Notes: generated by a model from the sequence alone, not told the origin. Shown: positions 48,631 through 58,287, numbered from the stretch's first letter. The stretch is 64,000 nt of DNA from Telluria mixta (GCF_029223865.1 NZ_CP119520.1:6386001-6450000); one strand, 5' to 3'. Made by a program: numbers and translations.

Positions 48631-49685
48631 GGCCGCTCCCGCGCCGGACGCGGCCGTTGGTGGGCCGGCCATTCGTGGCCCGGCCATTCGTGGCCCGGCA
48701 CCTCTTCGCCCGCGCCGCCCACCGTCTCGCGCACGACGTAGGCCGGGGCACCGCCCGCTTCGAACCAGGTGCGCGCCAGCATTTCGGTGAGGATGCCCGT
48801 GCAGACGAATTGCACGCCGATCACGACGAGCAGGATGCCCAGCAGGAGGAGCGGACGCCCGGCGATCGCGGCGCCCTCGCCCAGCTTCTGCCACGTCAGC
48901 CAGCCCAGCACGGCGAGCCCGGCGCCGCCGCAGGTGAGCCCGATGCGCCCGAAGAAATGCCCGGGACTGGCGCGGAAGCGCACGAAGAACGCCATCGTGA
49001 GCAGGTCCAGCAAGACCTTCACGGCGCGCCCCAGGCCGGAGGCGCCGTATTTCGAGCGCCCGTGGCGACGGGGGAAGTGGCTGACCTCTTCCTCGCGGAT
49101 GCGGTCGGGCGACGTCAGCGTCGCCATCCAGCTCGGGATGAAGCGGTGCATCTCGCCGTACAGGCGCACGCGGCGCAGCACGGCCGCGCGGTAGACCTTC
49201 AGCGTGCAGCCGTAGTCGTGCAGCGGCACGCCCGTCAGCAGGCCGATCAGCCGGTTGCCCAGCCGCGACGGCAGGCGCCGCCACAGCCCGTCGCGGCGGG
49301 CGCGGCGCCAGCCGACCAGCAGGTCGAGGTCTTCGTCGAGCAGGCGGCGCACCATGCGCACGATGTCGTGGGGATTGTTTTGCAGGTCGCCATCCAGGGT
49401 GGCGATGACGGTGCCGCGCGCGAGGTCGATCCCGGCCTGCATGGCGGCCGTCTGCCCGAAGCCGCGGCGCAGGATCGCGCCGCTCAGGTGGCGCGGACAC
49501 GCGGCGACCGCTTCGCGGATGCGTTCGCTCGTGCGGTCGCGGCTGCCGTCGTCGACGAGGATCAGTTGCCACGGCCACGGCGCGCCCGCCAGTGCGGCCT
49601 GCACCTGCGTCGCCAGCGGCAGCACGTTGTCCTCCTCGTCGCGCAACGGCACGACGATGGACAGGAAGTCGTGCGACTCACGCAT
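48627..49685 (-). CDS. GT2-family polyprenyl-phosphate glycosyltransferase (ArnC/DPM1-like)
   Basis: The 352-residue protein has the GT-A domain at about 8-230: LSIVVPLRDEEDNVLPLATQ, ILVDDGSRDRTSERIR, ARGTVIATLDGDLQNNPHDI (DxD-type) and DYGCTLKVYRAAVL, then HGRSKYGASGLGRAVK. Two C-terminal helices follow (about 245-265 and 281-305), as in ArnC and GtrB. It would load a sugar onto undecaprenyl phosphate for the GT39 enzyme. The far C-terminus carries a duplicated PGHEW pair from a perfect 15-bp tandem repeat. It is the first gene of the four-gene operon. Confidence 0.92.
   Translation of the reverse strand: MRESHDFLSIVVPLRDEEDNVLPLATQVQAALAGAPWPWQLILVDDGSRDRTSERIREAVAACPRHLSGAILRRGFGQTAAMQAGIDLARGTVIATLDGDLQNNPHDIVRMVRRLLDEDLDLLVGWRRARRDGLWRRLPSRLGNRLIGLLTGVPLHDYGCTLKVYRAAVLRRVRLYGEMHRFIPSWMATLTSPDRIREEEVSHFPRRHGRSKYGASGLGRAVKVLLDLLTMAFFVRFRASPGHFFGRIGLTCGGAGLAVLGWLTWQKLGEGAAIAGRPLLLLGILLVVIGVQFVCTGILTEMLARTWFEAGGAPAYVVRETVGGAGEEVPGHEWPGHEWPAHQRPRPARERP
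48669..48698. repeat. Perfect 15-bp tandem duplication in the GT2 gene
   Basis: CCATTCGTGGCCCGG occurs twice back to back. It adds five residues to the hydrophilic C-terminal tail of the glycosyltransferase without changing frame. Confidence 0.9.
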
Positions 49686-49883
49686 GGCGAACCCGCCTCC
49701 GGCCGGCGTGCATGACCGGGCCCGGCTTCGCGATGAAGACCATCATCCCATTCTCCTTGTCGGCGCCGGCCTTTCGGGCTGGCAGCGGTATCTTCGCGTG
49801 CGGCCGGGATGCGGAGACGATTCAGGTCAAACGTGCGCGGATCGTGCGACAATCGGCCGTCTCGCAAGAACTCGACAGAAAAA

Positions 49884-50669
49884 ATGCGAATGGGGAATTA
49901 CGCAAGAACAGTGCGCTTCACAATGTGTCATGCGCTGCTGGCGCTCGCGCTCGCCGTCGGTCCGGCGGCGCGGGCGCTCGAGGTTCGCGTCGCCTCGCAG
50001 GAGGTGCTGGAACCGAAGTGGCTGCGCGAAGGCGGCCGCGTCACCGGCATCTGCCCGGACATCATGGCCGCCATCGAGAAGATCGAACCGCGCCTGCACT
50101 TCACCGGCTACCAGCGCAACAGCCGCTCGCTGTCCGGCATCGAAACGGGACTGGAGACGGGCACGCTGGATGCGGCCTGCGGCCTCGTGTCGTCGGCGCG
50201 CCGGCTCGGCATCGGGCGACCCGTGGGCAGGCCGATCTATCAGGTGCGTCACTACCTCGTCGTACGCAGGAACGACCCGGTCACGATCGAATCGGAACAG
50301 GATCTCGCGCGGCTGGGCGACCTTGTCACGACGCAGCGCGCCTCGGTGTTCACGGAACGCCTGGTCGCGGCCGGCGTGCGCATCGACGATGCGACCGACG
50401 ACAACCGCGTGAACCTGCGCAAGATCCTGGCCGGCCACGGCCGCTTTGCCTACGTCAACGACCTCACGCTGCACTACCTGATCCGCAAGGACGGCCTGGA
50501 AGACCGCGTGCGCGTCCTGCCCGTCGTGCTGGGCGACGAGCCGACGTATTTCTGGGTCAGCCGCAGGGCCGCCCCCGCGCTCGCGCCCCTGCTGGGCGCC
50601 GCCCTCGACAAACTGAAGACCAGCGGCGAACTGGACCGCATCTACGCGCGCTGGGCGGACATGCCCTGA
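49884..50669 (+). CDS. Periplasmic solute-binding protein (SBP family 3-like)
   Basis: Taking the ATG at 49884 gives 261 residues; ATGs slightly downstream are also possible because no clear ribosome-binding site is seen. A signal peptide (FTMCHALLALALAVGPAARA) precedes LEVRVASQEVLEPKWLREGG. The fold pattern (VTGICPDIMAAIEKIEPRLH, GLETGTLDAACGLVSSARRL, FAYVNDLTLHYLIRKDGLED, ELDRIYARW near the end) matches family-3 amino-acid-type binding proteins. No permease or ATPase gene is adjacent, so it may be an orphan ABC component or an extracytoplasmic sensor. Confidence 0.83.
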   Translation: MRMGNYARTVRFTMCHALLALALAVGPAARALEVRVASQEVLEPKWLREGGRVTGICPDIMAAIEKIEPRLHFTGYQRNSRSLSGIETGLETGTLDAACGLVSSARRLGIGRPVGRPIYQVRHYLVVRRNDPVTIESEQDLARLGDLVTTQRASVFTERLVAAGVRIDDATDDNRVNLRKILAGHGRFAYVNDLTLHYLIRKDGLEDRVRVLPVVLGDEPTYFWVSRRAAPALAPLLGAALDKLKTSGELDRIYARWADMP

Positions 50670-50684
50670 TGTCGGCCCGAATGC

Positions 50685-51005
50685 TCAGGCGGGCGTCAAC
50701 AGCTTGAGGCCGACGATGCCGGCCGCGATGAGGCCGATCGACAGCAACCGCAGCGCGCCGGCCGGCTCGCCCAGCAGCACCATCCCCGCCACCGCCGTGC
50801 CTATCGTGCCGATGCCCGTCCAGACCGCGTAGGCGGTACCGAGCGGCAAAGTGCGCAGCGCCAGGCCGAGCATGCCGACGCTGCCCGCCATCGTCGCCAG
50901 TGTGAACACGGACGGCCACAGGCGCGTGAAGCCCGCCGTATATTTGAGTCCGACCGCCCACGCGACTTCCAGCAGGCCGGCCACGGCCAGGTAGATCCAG
51001 CTCAT
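50685..51005 (-). CDS. Small multidrug resistance family transporter, SugE/Gdx type
   Basis: The start at 51005 ([20 protein letters not shown]) gives 106 residues with four helices. The essential Glu is E13. The sequence [20 protein letters not shown] is typical of the SugE/Gdx subgroup, whose studied members export guanidinium rather than broad drugs; substrate here is inferred. The leader is short (TATACT -10 about 37 bases before the start), leaving no room for a ykkC-type guanidine riboswitch. It is convergent with the solute-binding gene, 15 bases apart. Confidence 0.88.
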   Translation of the reverse strand: MSWIYLAVAGLLEVAWAVGLKYTAGFTRLWPSVFTLATMAGSVGMLGLALRTLPLGTAYAVWTGIGTIGTAVAGMVLLGEPAGALRLLSIGLIAAGIVGLKLLTPA

Positions 51006-51168
51006 CGATTGCTCCTGCCCGACGAAAAACCGGCCAGTATAGCACCGGCCCGTCGATGGCACCCCGGCGCTGCGAAATTGGGGCGTCCTCAGCAGGATTT
51101 CCGGCCCTGCTTTAAGATGCCCTCTCTTCGCCGCACGAACGCGGCGGATCATTGACACAGGAGTACCA

Positions 51169-52233
51169 ATGACGACTTTGTTTGACCCGATCAAGGTCGG
51201 CAGCCTCGAGCTGCCGAACCGCATCATCATGGCGCCGCTGACCCGCTCGCGCGCCGTGGGCGCAGGCCGCGTGCCGAACGCCCTGATGGCCGAATACTAC
51301 GTACAGCGTGCCTCGGCCGGTCTGATCCTGTCGGAAGCGACCTCGGTGACCCCGATGGGCGTGGGCTATGCCGACACCCCGGGCATCTGGTCCGACGAAC
51401 AGGTCGAAGGCTGGAAGCAGGTCACCGCTGCCGTGCACGACGCAGGCGGCCGCATCTTCCTGCAGTTGTGGCACGTGGGCCGTATTTCCGACCCGCTCTT
51501 CCTGGACGGCGAGCTGCCGGTCGCGCCGTCGGCCATCCAGCCGAAGGGCCACGTCAGCCTCGTGCGCCCCGTGAAGCCGTACGTCACCCCGCGCGCACTG
51601 ACGCTCGAGGAAATCCCGGCCATCGTCGCCGCCTACCGCAAGGGCGCGGAGAATGCGAAGAAGGCCGGCTTCGACGGCGTCGAGATCCACGGCGCCAACG
51701 GCTATCTGCTCGACCAGTTCCTGCAAGACAGCACCAACCAGCGTACGGATGCCTATGGCGGCCCGATCGAGAACCGCGCGCGCCTGATGCTGGAAGTGAC
51801 GGACGCGTGCATCGATGTCTGGGGCGCCAACCGCGTCGGCATGCACCTGGCACCGCGCCGTGACGCCCACGACATGGGCGATTCCACGCCGCTGGACACG
51901 TTCGGCTATGTGGCACGCGAGCTGGGCAAGCGCGGCATCGCCTTCATCTGCGCGCGCGAAGCGATCGGCGCAGACCGCCTCGGTCCGGAACTGAAGAAGA
52001 TTTTCGGCGGCGTCTACATCGCCAACGAAAAACTGACGAAGGAAAGCGCCGATCAATTGCTCACGAGCGGAGACGCGGATGCCGTCGCCTTCGGTCAATG
52101 GTTCATCGCCAATCCGGACCTGCCGGAACGTCTGAAGCGCAATGCACCGCTGAACGCGCCGCGCCCGGACAAGTTTTACGCGCCGACCGCCGAAGGCTAT
52201 ACGGACTATCCGGCCCTGCAGGCCAACGGCTGA
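51169..52233 (+). CDS. Old Yellow Enzyme family alkene reductase (NemA-like)
   Basis: The 354-residue TIM-barrel flavoprotein starts at 51169 behind ACAGGAG. It shows [30 protein letters not shown], the substrate-binding pair in [15 protein letters not shown] (His, Asn) and [19 protein letters not shown]. These are diagnostic of the class I OYE group including NemA and xenobiotic reductases, which reduce activated C=C bonds or nitro compounds with NAD(P)H. No TetR/NemR gene is adjacent. An inverted repeat follows the stop. Confidence 0.93.
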   Translation: MTTLFDPIKVGSLELPNRIIMAPLTRSRAVGAGRVPNALMAEYYVQRASAGLILSEATSVTPMGVGYADTPGIWSDEQVEGWKQVTAAVHDAGGRIFLQLWHVGRISDPLFLDGELPVAPSAIQPKGHVSLVRPVKPYVTPRALTLEEIPAIVAAYRKGAENAKKAGFDGVEIHGANGYLLDQFLQDSTNQRTDAYGGPIENRARLMLEVTDACIDVWGANRVGMHLAPRRDAHDMGDSTPLDTFGYVARELGKRGIAFICAREAIGADRLGPELKKIFGGVYIANEKLTKESADQLLTSGDADAVAFGQWFIANPDLPERLKRNAPLNAPRPDKFYAPTAEGYTDYPALQANG

Positions 52234-52242
52234 CGCCGCCTC

Positions 52243-52277
52243 GATGTTCGGACGGGCGCCCTGTTCGTCCGAGCATC
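52243..52277 (+). terminator. Inverted repeat, probable terminator of the OYE gene
   Basis: GATGTTCGGACG and CGTCCGAGCATC form a 12-bp stem with one mismatch and an 11-base loop, followed by the pyrimidine stretch TCCCTCCTTTCCC. The T-run is imperfect. The remaining intergenic DNA up to 52428 shows nothing else convincing. Confidence 0.5.
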
Positions 52278-52428
52278 TCCCTCCTTTCCCATGCATATAT
52301 TCCGGTAAAAAACCCTTCATTCGCAGGCGTCACCGATACGAATACTATTGCTGACATGATATTCTTGTGAGATTCCTACAGGCCGTGGTCACAAGCCGCG
52401 GCCTTCGTTAATCGTCGCAAGGAGTCCC

Positions 52429-55092
52429 GTGAAGACCTGCCTACCCCGCCTGTTGCCGCTCGCCGTCGCTACCGCGCTGGCGTTTGCCTCTACCCCTGCC
52501 GTCCACGCTGCCACTACCCCGGCACGTGCCGACAACGCCTACCTGTCGCAGGTTGACGCGGCCGCCCGCTCGGCGCGCGTGTCCAACGTCGACTACCTGC
52601 TCGACTTCACGCTCACCGGCAAGGACACGTTCAGCGGCACGACGACCCTGGCCTTCGACCTGAAGGATGCGGACAGCCCGCTCACCGTCGACCTCGACAA
52701 GGCCACGATCAAGTCGCTGACCGTCAACGGCAAGACCGTCACGCCGCGCTACAACGGCTGGTTCATCACCGTGCCCGCCCAGGACCTCGTCAAAGGCCGC
52801 AACACCGTCGTCGTGGCCTACGAGCGTCCGCACAGCACGAACGGCGAAGGCCTGCACCGCATGGTCGACCCCGTCGACGGCCGCGTGTACACGTATTCGC
52901 ATTTCGAACCGGCCGCCGCGCACCAGATGTTCGCCGTGTTCGACCAGCCCGACCTGAAAGCCACGTACCAGGTGACCGTGAGCGTGCCGGCCGACTGGCA
53001 GGTGATCTCGACGACGCGCGAGACGAACGTCGCCCCGGCCGGCGACCTGCGCCGCTGGACGTTCGCGAAGACCAGGAAGCTCAGTCCGTACAATTTCTCG
53101 ATGCACGCCGGTCCCTACAAGATGTGGGAAGACACGAGCGGCAAGTATCCGATGCGCCTGTTCGCGCGCCAGTCGGTCGCGGCGCAGGTCAAGCCGGCCG
53201 AGTGGTTCAAGTACACGAAGGCCGGCCTGGCGTTCTTCGACGATTACTTCGGCATCCCCTACCAGTTCGAGAAATACGACCAGGTCCTCGTGCCGGACTT
53301 CCTGTACGGCGCGATGGAAAACGCGGCCGCGATCACGTTCGCCGAGCGCGGCTTCATGTACAAGGCCGACATGACGGCCGAGCAGCGCGCGCGCCTCGCC
53401 TATGTCATCATGCACGAGATGGCGCACCAGTGGTTCGGCGACCTCGTCACGATGCAGTGGTGGAACGGCCTGTGGCTGAACGAAAGCTTCGCGTCGTTCA
53501 TGGGCACGTTGGCGACGGCCGAGGCGACGGAATTCAAGGACGCGTGGCGTGCCTTCTACTCGGAAGGCAAGCAGCGCGCCTACGCGCAGGACCAGCGCAG
53601 CACCACGCACCCGATCGAAGTCCCGGTGCCGTCGACGCAGAACGCGTTCGACAACATCGACAACATCACGTATTCGAAAGGCGCCTCCACGCTGATGCAG
53701 CTGCGCCACCTGCTGGGCGCCGACGTGTTCCGCAAGGGCGTGCACAACTACCTCGTCAAATACCAGTACCGCAACGCGAAGCTGGACGACTTCATCGGGA
53801 GCCTCGGCCAGGCCGCCGGCCGCGACCTGACTGGCTGGACGAAGGAATGGCTGTACCAGCCGGGCGTCAACACGATCGCCGCCAACTACGCCTGCAAGGC
53901 CGGCAAGATCACCGGCTTCACGCTGAACCAGACCGCCCAGAGCAAGGCCCTGCCGACCCTGCGCGAGCAGCGCGTCCAGGTGGCCGCGTTCCGCCTGGAC
54001 GGCAAGGACTACAAGCTCGAGCGCAACGTCGCCGTCACGTACAAGGGCGCGAAGACGCCGGTCCCGGCCATGAACGGCGCAGCCTGCCCCGACCTCGTCT
54101 ACCCGAACTACGAGGACTGGGGCTTCGTGAAGGTCCAGCTCGATCCGCGCTCGTTCGACAGCGCGCGCAGCCACCTGGCTGCCGTGGATGACCCGCTGCT
54201 GCGCGCCATGCTGTGGCAAAGCCTGTGGGACGGCGTCCGCGACGGCAAGCTTCCGCTCAACGACTTCCTGTCCACGGCACTCAACAATGCGCCGCAAGAA
54301 AAAGACTACACCTTGCTCGGCGACGTGCTCGGCAAGGTCGGGGGCGCCAAGCGCTACCTCGACCTGATGGATCCGCAGGCCGCATCCCGGTCCTCCTACG
54401 CCCAGGCCGTCACGCGCCAGCTGGAAGACATGGCCTGGACCAGCACGCTCGCGAACAAGGGCGACGACAACTTCCAGCGCCGCTGGTTCGGCAACTACAT
54501 CGACGTCGCCAGCTCGCCGGACGCGCTGCGCCGCCTCGCCGCCATCCTCGACGGCAAGGAACAGGTCGATGGCCTCGCGATCAACCAGGACCTGCGCTGG
54601 ACCATCATCGGCCGCCTGAACCGCTATGACTACCCGGGCGCCGCCGCCCTCGTCGAGGCCGAGCAGGCGCGCGACAAGTCGGACGCGGGCCAGGCCGCCG
54701 CCCTGTCGGCCATCGTCAGCCGCCCCGACCCGGCCGTCAAGACCGAATGGCTGGGCACCGTCCACGACCTGCAGACGAAGCTGCCGTTCTCGAAGGTGCG
54801 TACGGTGATGGAGCACCTGTACCCGGCCGAGCAGCACGGCCTGGGCGACCAGACGGCCGACGCGCGTCTTGCACGCCTGCCGCAGCTCGACAAGAGCGCA
54901 GGTCCCGTCTACATGCGCGCCTATGGTCAGTCACTGATCCCGGCCGGCTGCACGCCGGCCAGCGTCCAGCGCCTGCAGGCGGCCGCCGGCGCCGACAAGG
55001 CGCTGTCGGCCGGCACCCGCCGCGCCCTGCTCGACGCGGCCGAGGACGACCAGCGCTGCGTCACCATCCGGCAGGCCATGACGGCGCACTGA
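52429..55092 (+). CDS. Exported M1-family aminopeptidase (aminopeptidase N-like)
   Basis: The 887-residue protein starts with a GTG at 52429 behind AAGGAG. A signal peptide (LLPLAVATALAFASTPAVHA) precedes the M1 fold. The exopeptidase motif GAMEN is at 294-298 and the zinc site HEMAHQW at 329-335 with the third ligand E352 in NESFASF; the transition-state Tyr is probably that of ITYSKGASTLMQ. A large ERAP1-like C-terminal domain follows, which matches the full length of the family. It removes N-terminal residues from peptides in the periplasm or outside. The next gene begins 2 bases later. Confidence 0.93.
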   Translation: MKTCLPRLLPLAVATALAFASTPAVHAATTPARADNAYLSQVDAAARSARVSNVDYLLDFTLTGKDTFSGTTTLAFDLKDADSPLTVDLDKATIKSLTVNGKTVTPRYNGWFITVPAQDLVKGRNTVVVAYERPHSTNGEGLHRMVDPVDGRVYTYSHFEPAAAHQMFAVFDQPDLKATYQVTVSVPADWQVISTTRETNVAPAGDLRRWTFAKTRKLSPYNFSMHAGPYKMWEDTSGKYPMRLFARQSVAAQVKPAEWFKYTKAGLAFFDDYFGIPYQFEKYDQVLVPDFLYGAMENAAAITFAERGFMYKADMTAEQRARLAYVIMHEMAHQWFGDLVTMQWWNGLWLNESFASFMGTLATAEATEFKDAWRAFYSEGKQRAYAQDQRSTTHPIEVPVPSTQNAFDNIDNITYSKGASTLMQLRHLLGADVFRKGVHNYLVKYQYRNAKLDDFIGSLGQAAGRDLTGWTKEWLYQPGVNTIAANYACKAGKITGFTLNQTAQSKALPTLREQRVQVAAFRLDGKDYKLERNVAVTYKGAKTPVPAMNGAACPDLVYPNYEDWGFVKVQLDPRSFDSARSHLAAVDDPLLRAMLWQSLWDGVRDGKLPLNDFLSTALNNAPQEKDYTLLGDVLGKVGGAKRYLDLMDPQAASRSSYAQAVTRQLEDMAWTSTLANKGDDNFQRRWFGNYIDVASSPDALRRLAAILDGKEQVDGLAINQDLRWTIIGRLNRYDYPGAAALVEAEQARDKSDAGQAAALSAIVSRPDPAVKTEWLGTVHDLQTKLPFSKVRTVMEHLYPAEQHGLGDQTADARLARLPQLDKSAGPVYMRAYGQSLIPAGCTPASVQRLQAAAGADKALSAGTRRALLDAAEDDQRCVTIRQAMTAH

Positions 55093-55094
55093 AC

Positions 55095-55937
55095 GTGGCG
55101 AACGGCGCACACGCGATATCGCACGCCACGTTCGACGCGCGCAGACGCGTCGTGCTGGCGGTCACGTGCGCCGTCCACCTGCTTGCGCTGTTCCTGTGGA
55201 CGCAGGAACGGCGCCTCCTTCCCGTCCGCCCGCCCCGGGTCGTGACGTTCCTCGTGCAAACCGACCGCAGCCCGGCCGCACGGCCGCCGCAGGACGCGGA
55301 CATGCGCTTGCTGCCCGAGCCGTCCCTGCGGGCAGCACCCTCCATTTCCGTCCCGCCGGTCCAGCCCGAACCCGTGCATCGACCTGACGACGACGAGGCA
55401 CGGCGCGCAACCGGGCCCGATCCGCGTGTCGACCCAGCGCCCATGACTTCCCCGTCGGCACCGTCGGCAGCGGAAGCGGCGCCGTCCGTGCCCAACCCTA
55501 TCGACACCGCGCAGGCGGTCGACCCGGCCACGGACGCACGCGCACTCGCGCGCACGCCGGCTGGCGCATCGTCCGTGCAAGGCGGCTTCATGGCAGGCCT
55601 CGCGAAGCAGCAGGCCGGACGCGTCGACCGTGAGCTCCGCAAGGGCAAGCCGGGCGTGCCGACCGAAGCGGATACGCCGATGGCCCGCTTCCAGCGCGGC
55701 GTCGAATCCGCCCACATCGACCGCTCGCTGACCTTGCAGTCCGACACGTACACGTCCCCGGACGGCGTCGTCATCTACCGCTTCCGCCAGGGCAACCGGT
55801 TCCGCTGCCGCCGGGCCGGTGGCGTCGGCATGCCCCTGGCCGGGATGCCGGGCACCGGCTCGATCACCGCGGCGAGCGCAGGCGCTGCCGGTGCCACCGA
55901 CTGCCCAAAGGGCGTCGTGTGGAACCAGGATCCCTGA
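55095..55937 (+). CDS. Single-pass Pro-rich protein, TonB-like layout, unknown function
   Basis: The GTG at 55095, directly after the aminopeptidase stop, gives 280 residues. One helix (about 18-35, VVLAVTCAVHLLALFLW) is followed by a long Pro/Ala-rich stretch (RPPRVVTFLVQTDR, PSLRAAPSISVPPVQPEPVH) and a small globular end (TYTSPDGVVIYRFRQGNRFR with two Cys further on). The arrangement resembles TonB-type energy transducers, but the C-terminal TonB fold is not evident. The end may be a ligand-binding periplasmic domain. Coupling with the M1 gene is likely. Confidence 0.65.
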   Translation: MANGAHAISHATFDARRRVVLAVTCAVHLLALFLWTQERRLLPVRPPRVVTFLVQTDRSPAARPPQDADMRLLPEPSLRAAPSISVPPVQPEPVHRPDDDEARRATGPDPRVDPAPMTSPSAPSAAEAAPSVPNPIDTAQAVDPATDARALARTPAGASSVQGGFMAGLAKQQAGRVDRELRKGKPGVPTEADTPMARFQRGVESAHIDRSLTLQSDTYTSPDGVVIYRFRQGNRFRCRRAGGVGMPLAGMPGTGSITAASAGAAGATDCPKGVVWNQDP

Positions 55938-55953
55938 ACGGCACTGCACCGCG

Positions 55954-56337
55954 CTAGCGTTTCGCCGACCTGGCAGGCCTGTCGCCGGCCCCGCCGCCTC
56001 CTTCCTCGTCGTTGCCCGGCTGTTCCGGTGCGCGGCACAGCTCGGCCATCCTTTCCCACGCCCCCTCGGCCTGGCAATGCAGGGGCGCATAGGCCTGCAG
56101 CGCCTTGGACAGGTCGATCGGCTTCATCTCGTTGACCCGGACGTTGTTGTTCACCTTGATGCACATGACGTCCTGCCAGGCCGCCGAGTAATTGCGGGGA
56201 ATGGGCACCGGCCCACGCAACCTGCGTGCTGCCGTTTCGCATTCGCCCTGCTTCAGGTACTGCCCCCGCAGATTGGCCTGGTCGAGCGTCACGTCCAGGC
56301 CCTGCTGCAGGTACAACAAAAGAATCATCGTGTACAT
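55954..56337 (-). CDS. Conserved hypothetical protein
   Basis: The start at 56337 follows GGAGG and gives 127 residues. It reads MYTMILLLYLQQGLDVTLDQ, then ANLRGQYLKQGECETAARRL and YSAAWQDVMCIKVNNNVRVN. Three Cys are spaced across the middle and the C-terminus is Gly/Glu-rich and low-complexity. The hydrophobic start (MYTMILLLYL) may be a short anchor or the end of a signal. I recognise no family. It is convergent with the Pro-rich gene. Confidence 0.6.
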   Translation of the reverse strand: MYTMILLLYLQQGLDVTLDQANLRGQYLKQGECETAARRLRGPVPIPRNYSAAWQDVMCIKVNNNVRVNEMKPIDLSKALQAYAPLHCQAEGAWERMAELCRAPEQPGNDEEGGGGAGDRPARSAKR

Positions 56338-56458
56338 CGTCGCGCCTCCATCGTTTGCATAGACCGTACGCCAGTGCGGCAGTTCGCTGCGCACGCCTGA
56401 GCTGCATCAGTCCGCGACACCGGTGCCGCGCTAGCCTGACGATCTCGAAAGGAAAGCC

Positions 56459-57325
56459 ATGCTCACACTGATCACCTGGAACATACAATGCGCCCGTACG
56501 CCGGACGGTGGATCCGACCTCGACCGCGTCGTCGACCGGGTGCTGGCGTTCGGCGCCCGCTTCGACATCCTGCTTCTGCAGGAAGTCGGCTGCGGCCTGC
56601 CTGCGCGCGACGGCAGACCGATCGGCGACCAGTTCGCCGGCCTCGCGCGGCGCCTCGACCACCTGCACGCCGCGTCCGCGTTCGCCCTCGACACGCGCAA
56701 CGCGGATGGGTCCCCGCGCCGCCTCGGGTGCATGACCTTCGCGCGCGGCCACATCGTCCACGTGCGCCGCCACGCCCTGCCCTGGCCGCCCGATCCCGGG
56801 GTACCGGCGATGCCCCGCGCCGCGCTCGATACCGTCGTCGCCACGCCGGACGGCATGCTGCGCGTGCTGAACGTCCACCTCGAGTATTTTTCGGTGCGCC
56901 AGCGCATGGCCCAGGTCGAGCGCCTGCGCGAACTCCAGGCGGAAGCGCTCGCACACGCGGGCATGTCCGGCGCACCGGCGCCGGCGCCCGACGGTCCGGG
57001 CGGCGTGCCGTTCGCACCGCTGCCGCATCCCGCCGCCGCCATCCTCGCCGGCGATTTCAACATGCTGCCCGGTTCGGACTGCCACGCGCGCCTGCTGGCG
57101 CCCGGCCCCGACGGTACGCCCCTGTGGCGCGACGCCTGGGAACTGGTGCATCCCGGCGAGCCCCATGCGCCGACCGTGGGGCTGCGCGACCCCACGGCGG
57201 CACAGCCGGTCACGTTCGATTACGCCTGCGTCAGTCCCGCGCTGGCGCCACGGGGGCGGACGATCCGCGTCGATACGGCCGCGGCCGGATCCGACCACCA
57301 GCCGCTGCTGCTGGAGCTGGCATGA
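56459..57325 (+). CDS. Endonuclease/exonuclease/phosphatase (EEP) family protein
   Basis: The 288-residue protein starts after GAAAGGAAAG. EEP motifs are in order: LITWNIQCA (Asn), DILLLQEVGCG (Glu metal ligand), VLNVHLEYFSVRQRM, ILAGDFNMLPGSDCH (Asp-Asn), YACVSPAL and GSDHQPLLLEL (Asp-His). All catalytic residues of the DNase I-like fold are present. There is no signal peptide, so it is cytoplasmic. Members cleave nucleic acids, phosphoinositides or other phosphodiesters; the substrate is not known. Confidence 0.9.
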   Translation: MLTLITWNIQCARTPDGGSDLDRVVDRVLAFGARFDILLLQEVGCGLPARDGRPIGDQFAGLARRLDHLHAASAFALDTRNADGSPRRLGCMTFARGHIVHVRRHALPWPPDPGVPAMPRAALDTVVATPDGMLRVLNVHLEYFSVRQRMAQVERLRELQAEALAHAGMSGAPAPAPDGPGGVPFAPLPHPAAAILAGDFNMLPGSDCHARLLAPGPDGTPLWRDAWELVHPGEPHAPTVGLRDPTAAQPVTFDYACVSPALAPRGRTIRVDTAAAGSDHQPLLLELA

Positions 57326-57439
57326 GTGCTGGCATGAGCGTGGCCGCCGTAAAGACCACCGGACCCGTGCGCCGACGTAGAATAGGCGGCGCGCGCCCGC
57401 GCGGCACGCATCCACCCGCAGCAACAGGAAGGACTTGTC

Positions 57440-57889
57440 TTGGATTGGGATTTCCCGCACCCGTTCACCCTGCCCCGTGTCCCGGAAGCGGCCGACATCG
57501 ACGGGCTGAACCACACCAACAATGCCGTCTATGTCCGCTGGTGCGAACAGGCCGGGTGGGCCCATTCGGAAGCGCTGGGCCTGTCGCTGGACGACTACCG
57601 GCGCCTCGACCGCGCCATGGCGATCCGGCGCGGCGAATACGATTACCTGCTGCCGACCTTTGCCGGCGAGGCGCTCGTGCTGGGCACGTGGCTCGTCGCG
57701 GGCGACGGCAAGCTGGCGATGGAACGCCGCTTCCAGCTCGTGCGCGAACGCGACGGCGCGACGGTGCTGCGCGGCCGGTGGGACCTCGTGTGCATCGAAC
57801 TGTCGAGCGGCCGGCCGCGCCGCATGCCGCAGGAATTCCTGGACGCCTACATGACGGTGGTGGTGACGGACGCGCAGCCCGCATCCTGA
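57440..57889 (+). CDS. Hot-dog fold acyl-CoA thioesterase, TTG start
   Basis: The frame starts with TTG at 57440, 6 bases after AGGAAGGA, and no ATG occurs before the conserved domain, so I accept the rare start. The 149-residue product shows the 4HBT signature DIDGLNHTNNAVYVRWCEQA then GWAHSEALG, and the beta-sheet repeat GEALVLGTWLVAGDGKLAME. It probably hydrolyses acyl-CoA or acyl-ACP thioesters; YbgC-like members act on short or aromatic acyl groups. It lies 0.5 kb from the ACP-fused adenylating enzyme, and a link is possible but unproven. Confidence 0.85.
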   Translation: MDWDFPHPFTLPRVPEAADIDGLNHTNNAVYVRWCEQAGWAHSEALGLSLDDYRRLDRAMAIRRGEYDYLLPTFAGEALVLGTWLVAGDGKLAMERRFQLVRERDGATVLRGRWDLVCIELSSGRPRRMPQEFLDAYMTVVVTDAQPAS

Positions 57890-57918
57890 CGCCGCCCGGG
57901 GCAGCGCCCGCGCGCGTC

Positions 57919-58287
57919 TCAACCGCCATTGCCCTTCTGGGCGCGCACGAGCCAGCGCAACGCGCCCCACAGCAGCAGGATGGCGATCACCGACGCCGCT
58001 CCCAGCACCAGCAACGTGAGGTCGTACAAGGCGTTCCCGAAAATCCACGCGCCGCCCGAGACGACGGTGAAGATATTCGCGAACACGAAGAATTTCGCGG
58101 CCGTCAGCAGGCAATGCCGTGTCGCCCGGTCGCGCACGATCGGGTCGGTGGAATCGAGATCCCGTTCCAGCGCCTGCGACGCGGAACTGGCACTTTCCAG
58201 ATACCGGTAGATATAGCTCGCCACCACGCTGCCTGCCACGCCGACGAGGACGAGGACGATGTCCTTGGCTTCGATCACAATGTTCAT
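57919..58287 (-). CDS. Small membrane protein of unknown function
   Basis: The start at 58287 gives 122 residues. Helices are at about 10-28 (IVLVLVGVAGSVVASYIYRY), 63-83 (AAKFFVFANIFTVVSGGAWI) and 88-113 (LYDLTLLVLGAASVIAILLL). The loop DLDSTDPIVRDRATRHC is charged and presumably cytoplasmic. No family is recognised. It lies downstream of the ligase gene on the same strand, separated by 144 bases. Confidence 0.65.
   Translation of the reverse strand: MNIVIEAKDIVLVLVGVAGSVVASYIYRYLESASSASQALERDLDSTDPIVRDRATRHCLLTAAKFFVFANIFTVVSGGAWIFGNALYDLTLLVLGAASVIAILLLWGALRWLVRAQKGNGG

Noticed and set aside
51006..51168. Guanidine (ykkC or mini-ykkC) riboswitch upstream of the SugE/Gdx-type gene
   Set aside because: A TATACT -10 lies about 37 bases before the start, leaving no room, and the paired ACGR-loop hairpins are not present.
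55095..55937. TonB protein for the two TonB receptors
   Set aside because: The N-terminal helix and Pro-rich linker fit, but the conserved C-terminal TonB fold is not recognisable and no ExbB/ExbD genes are near.
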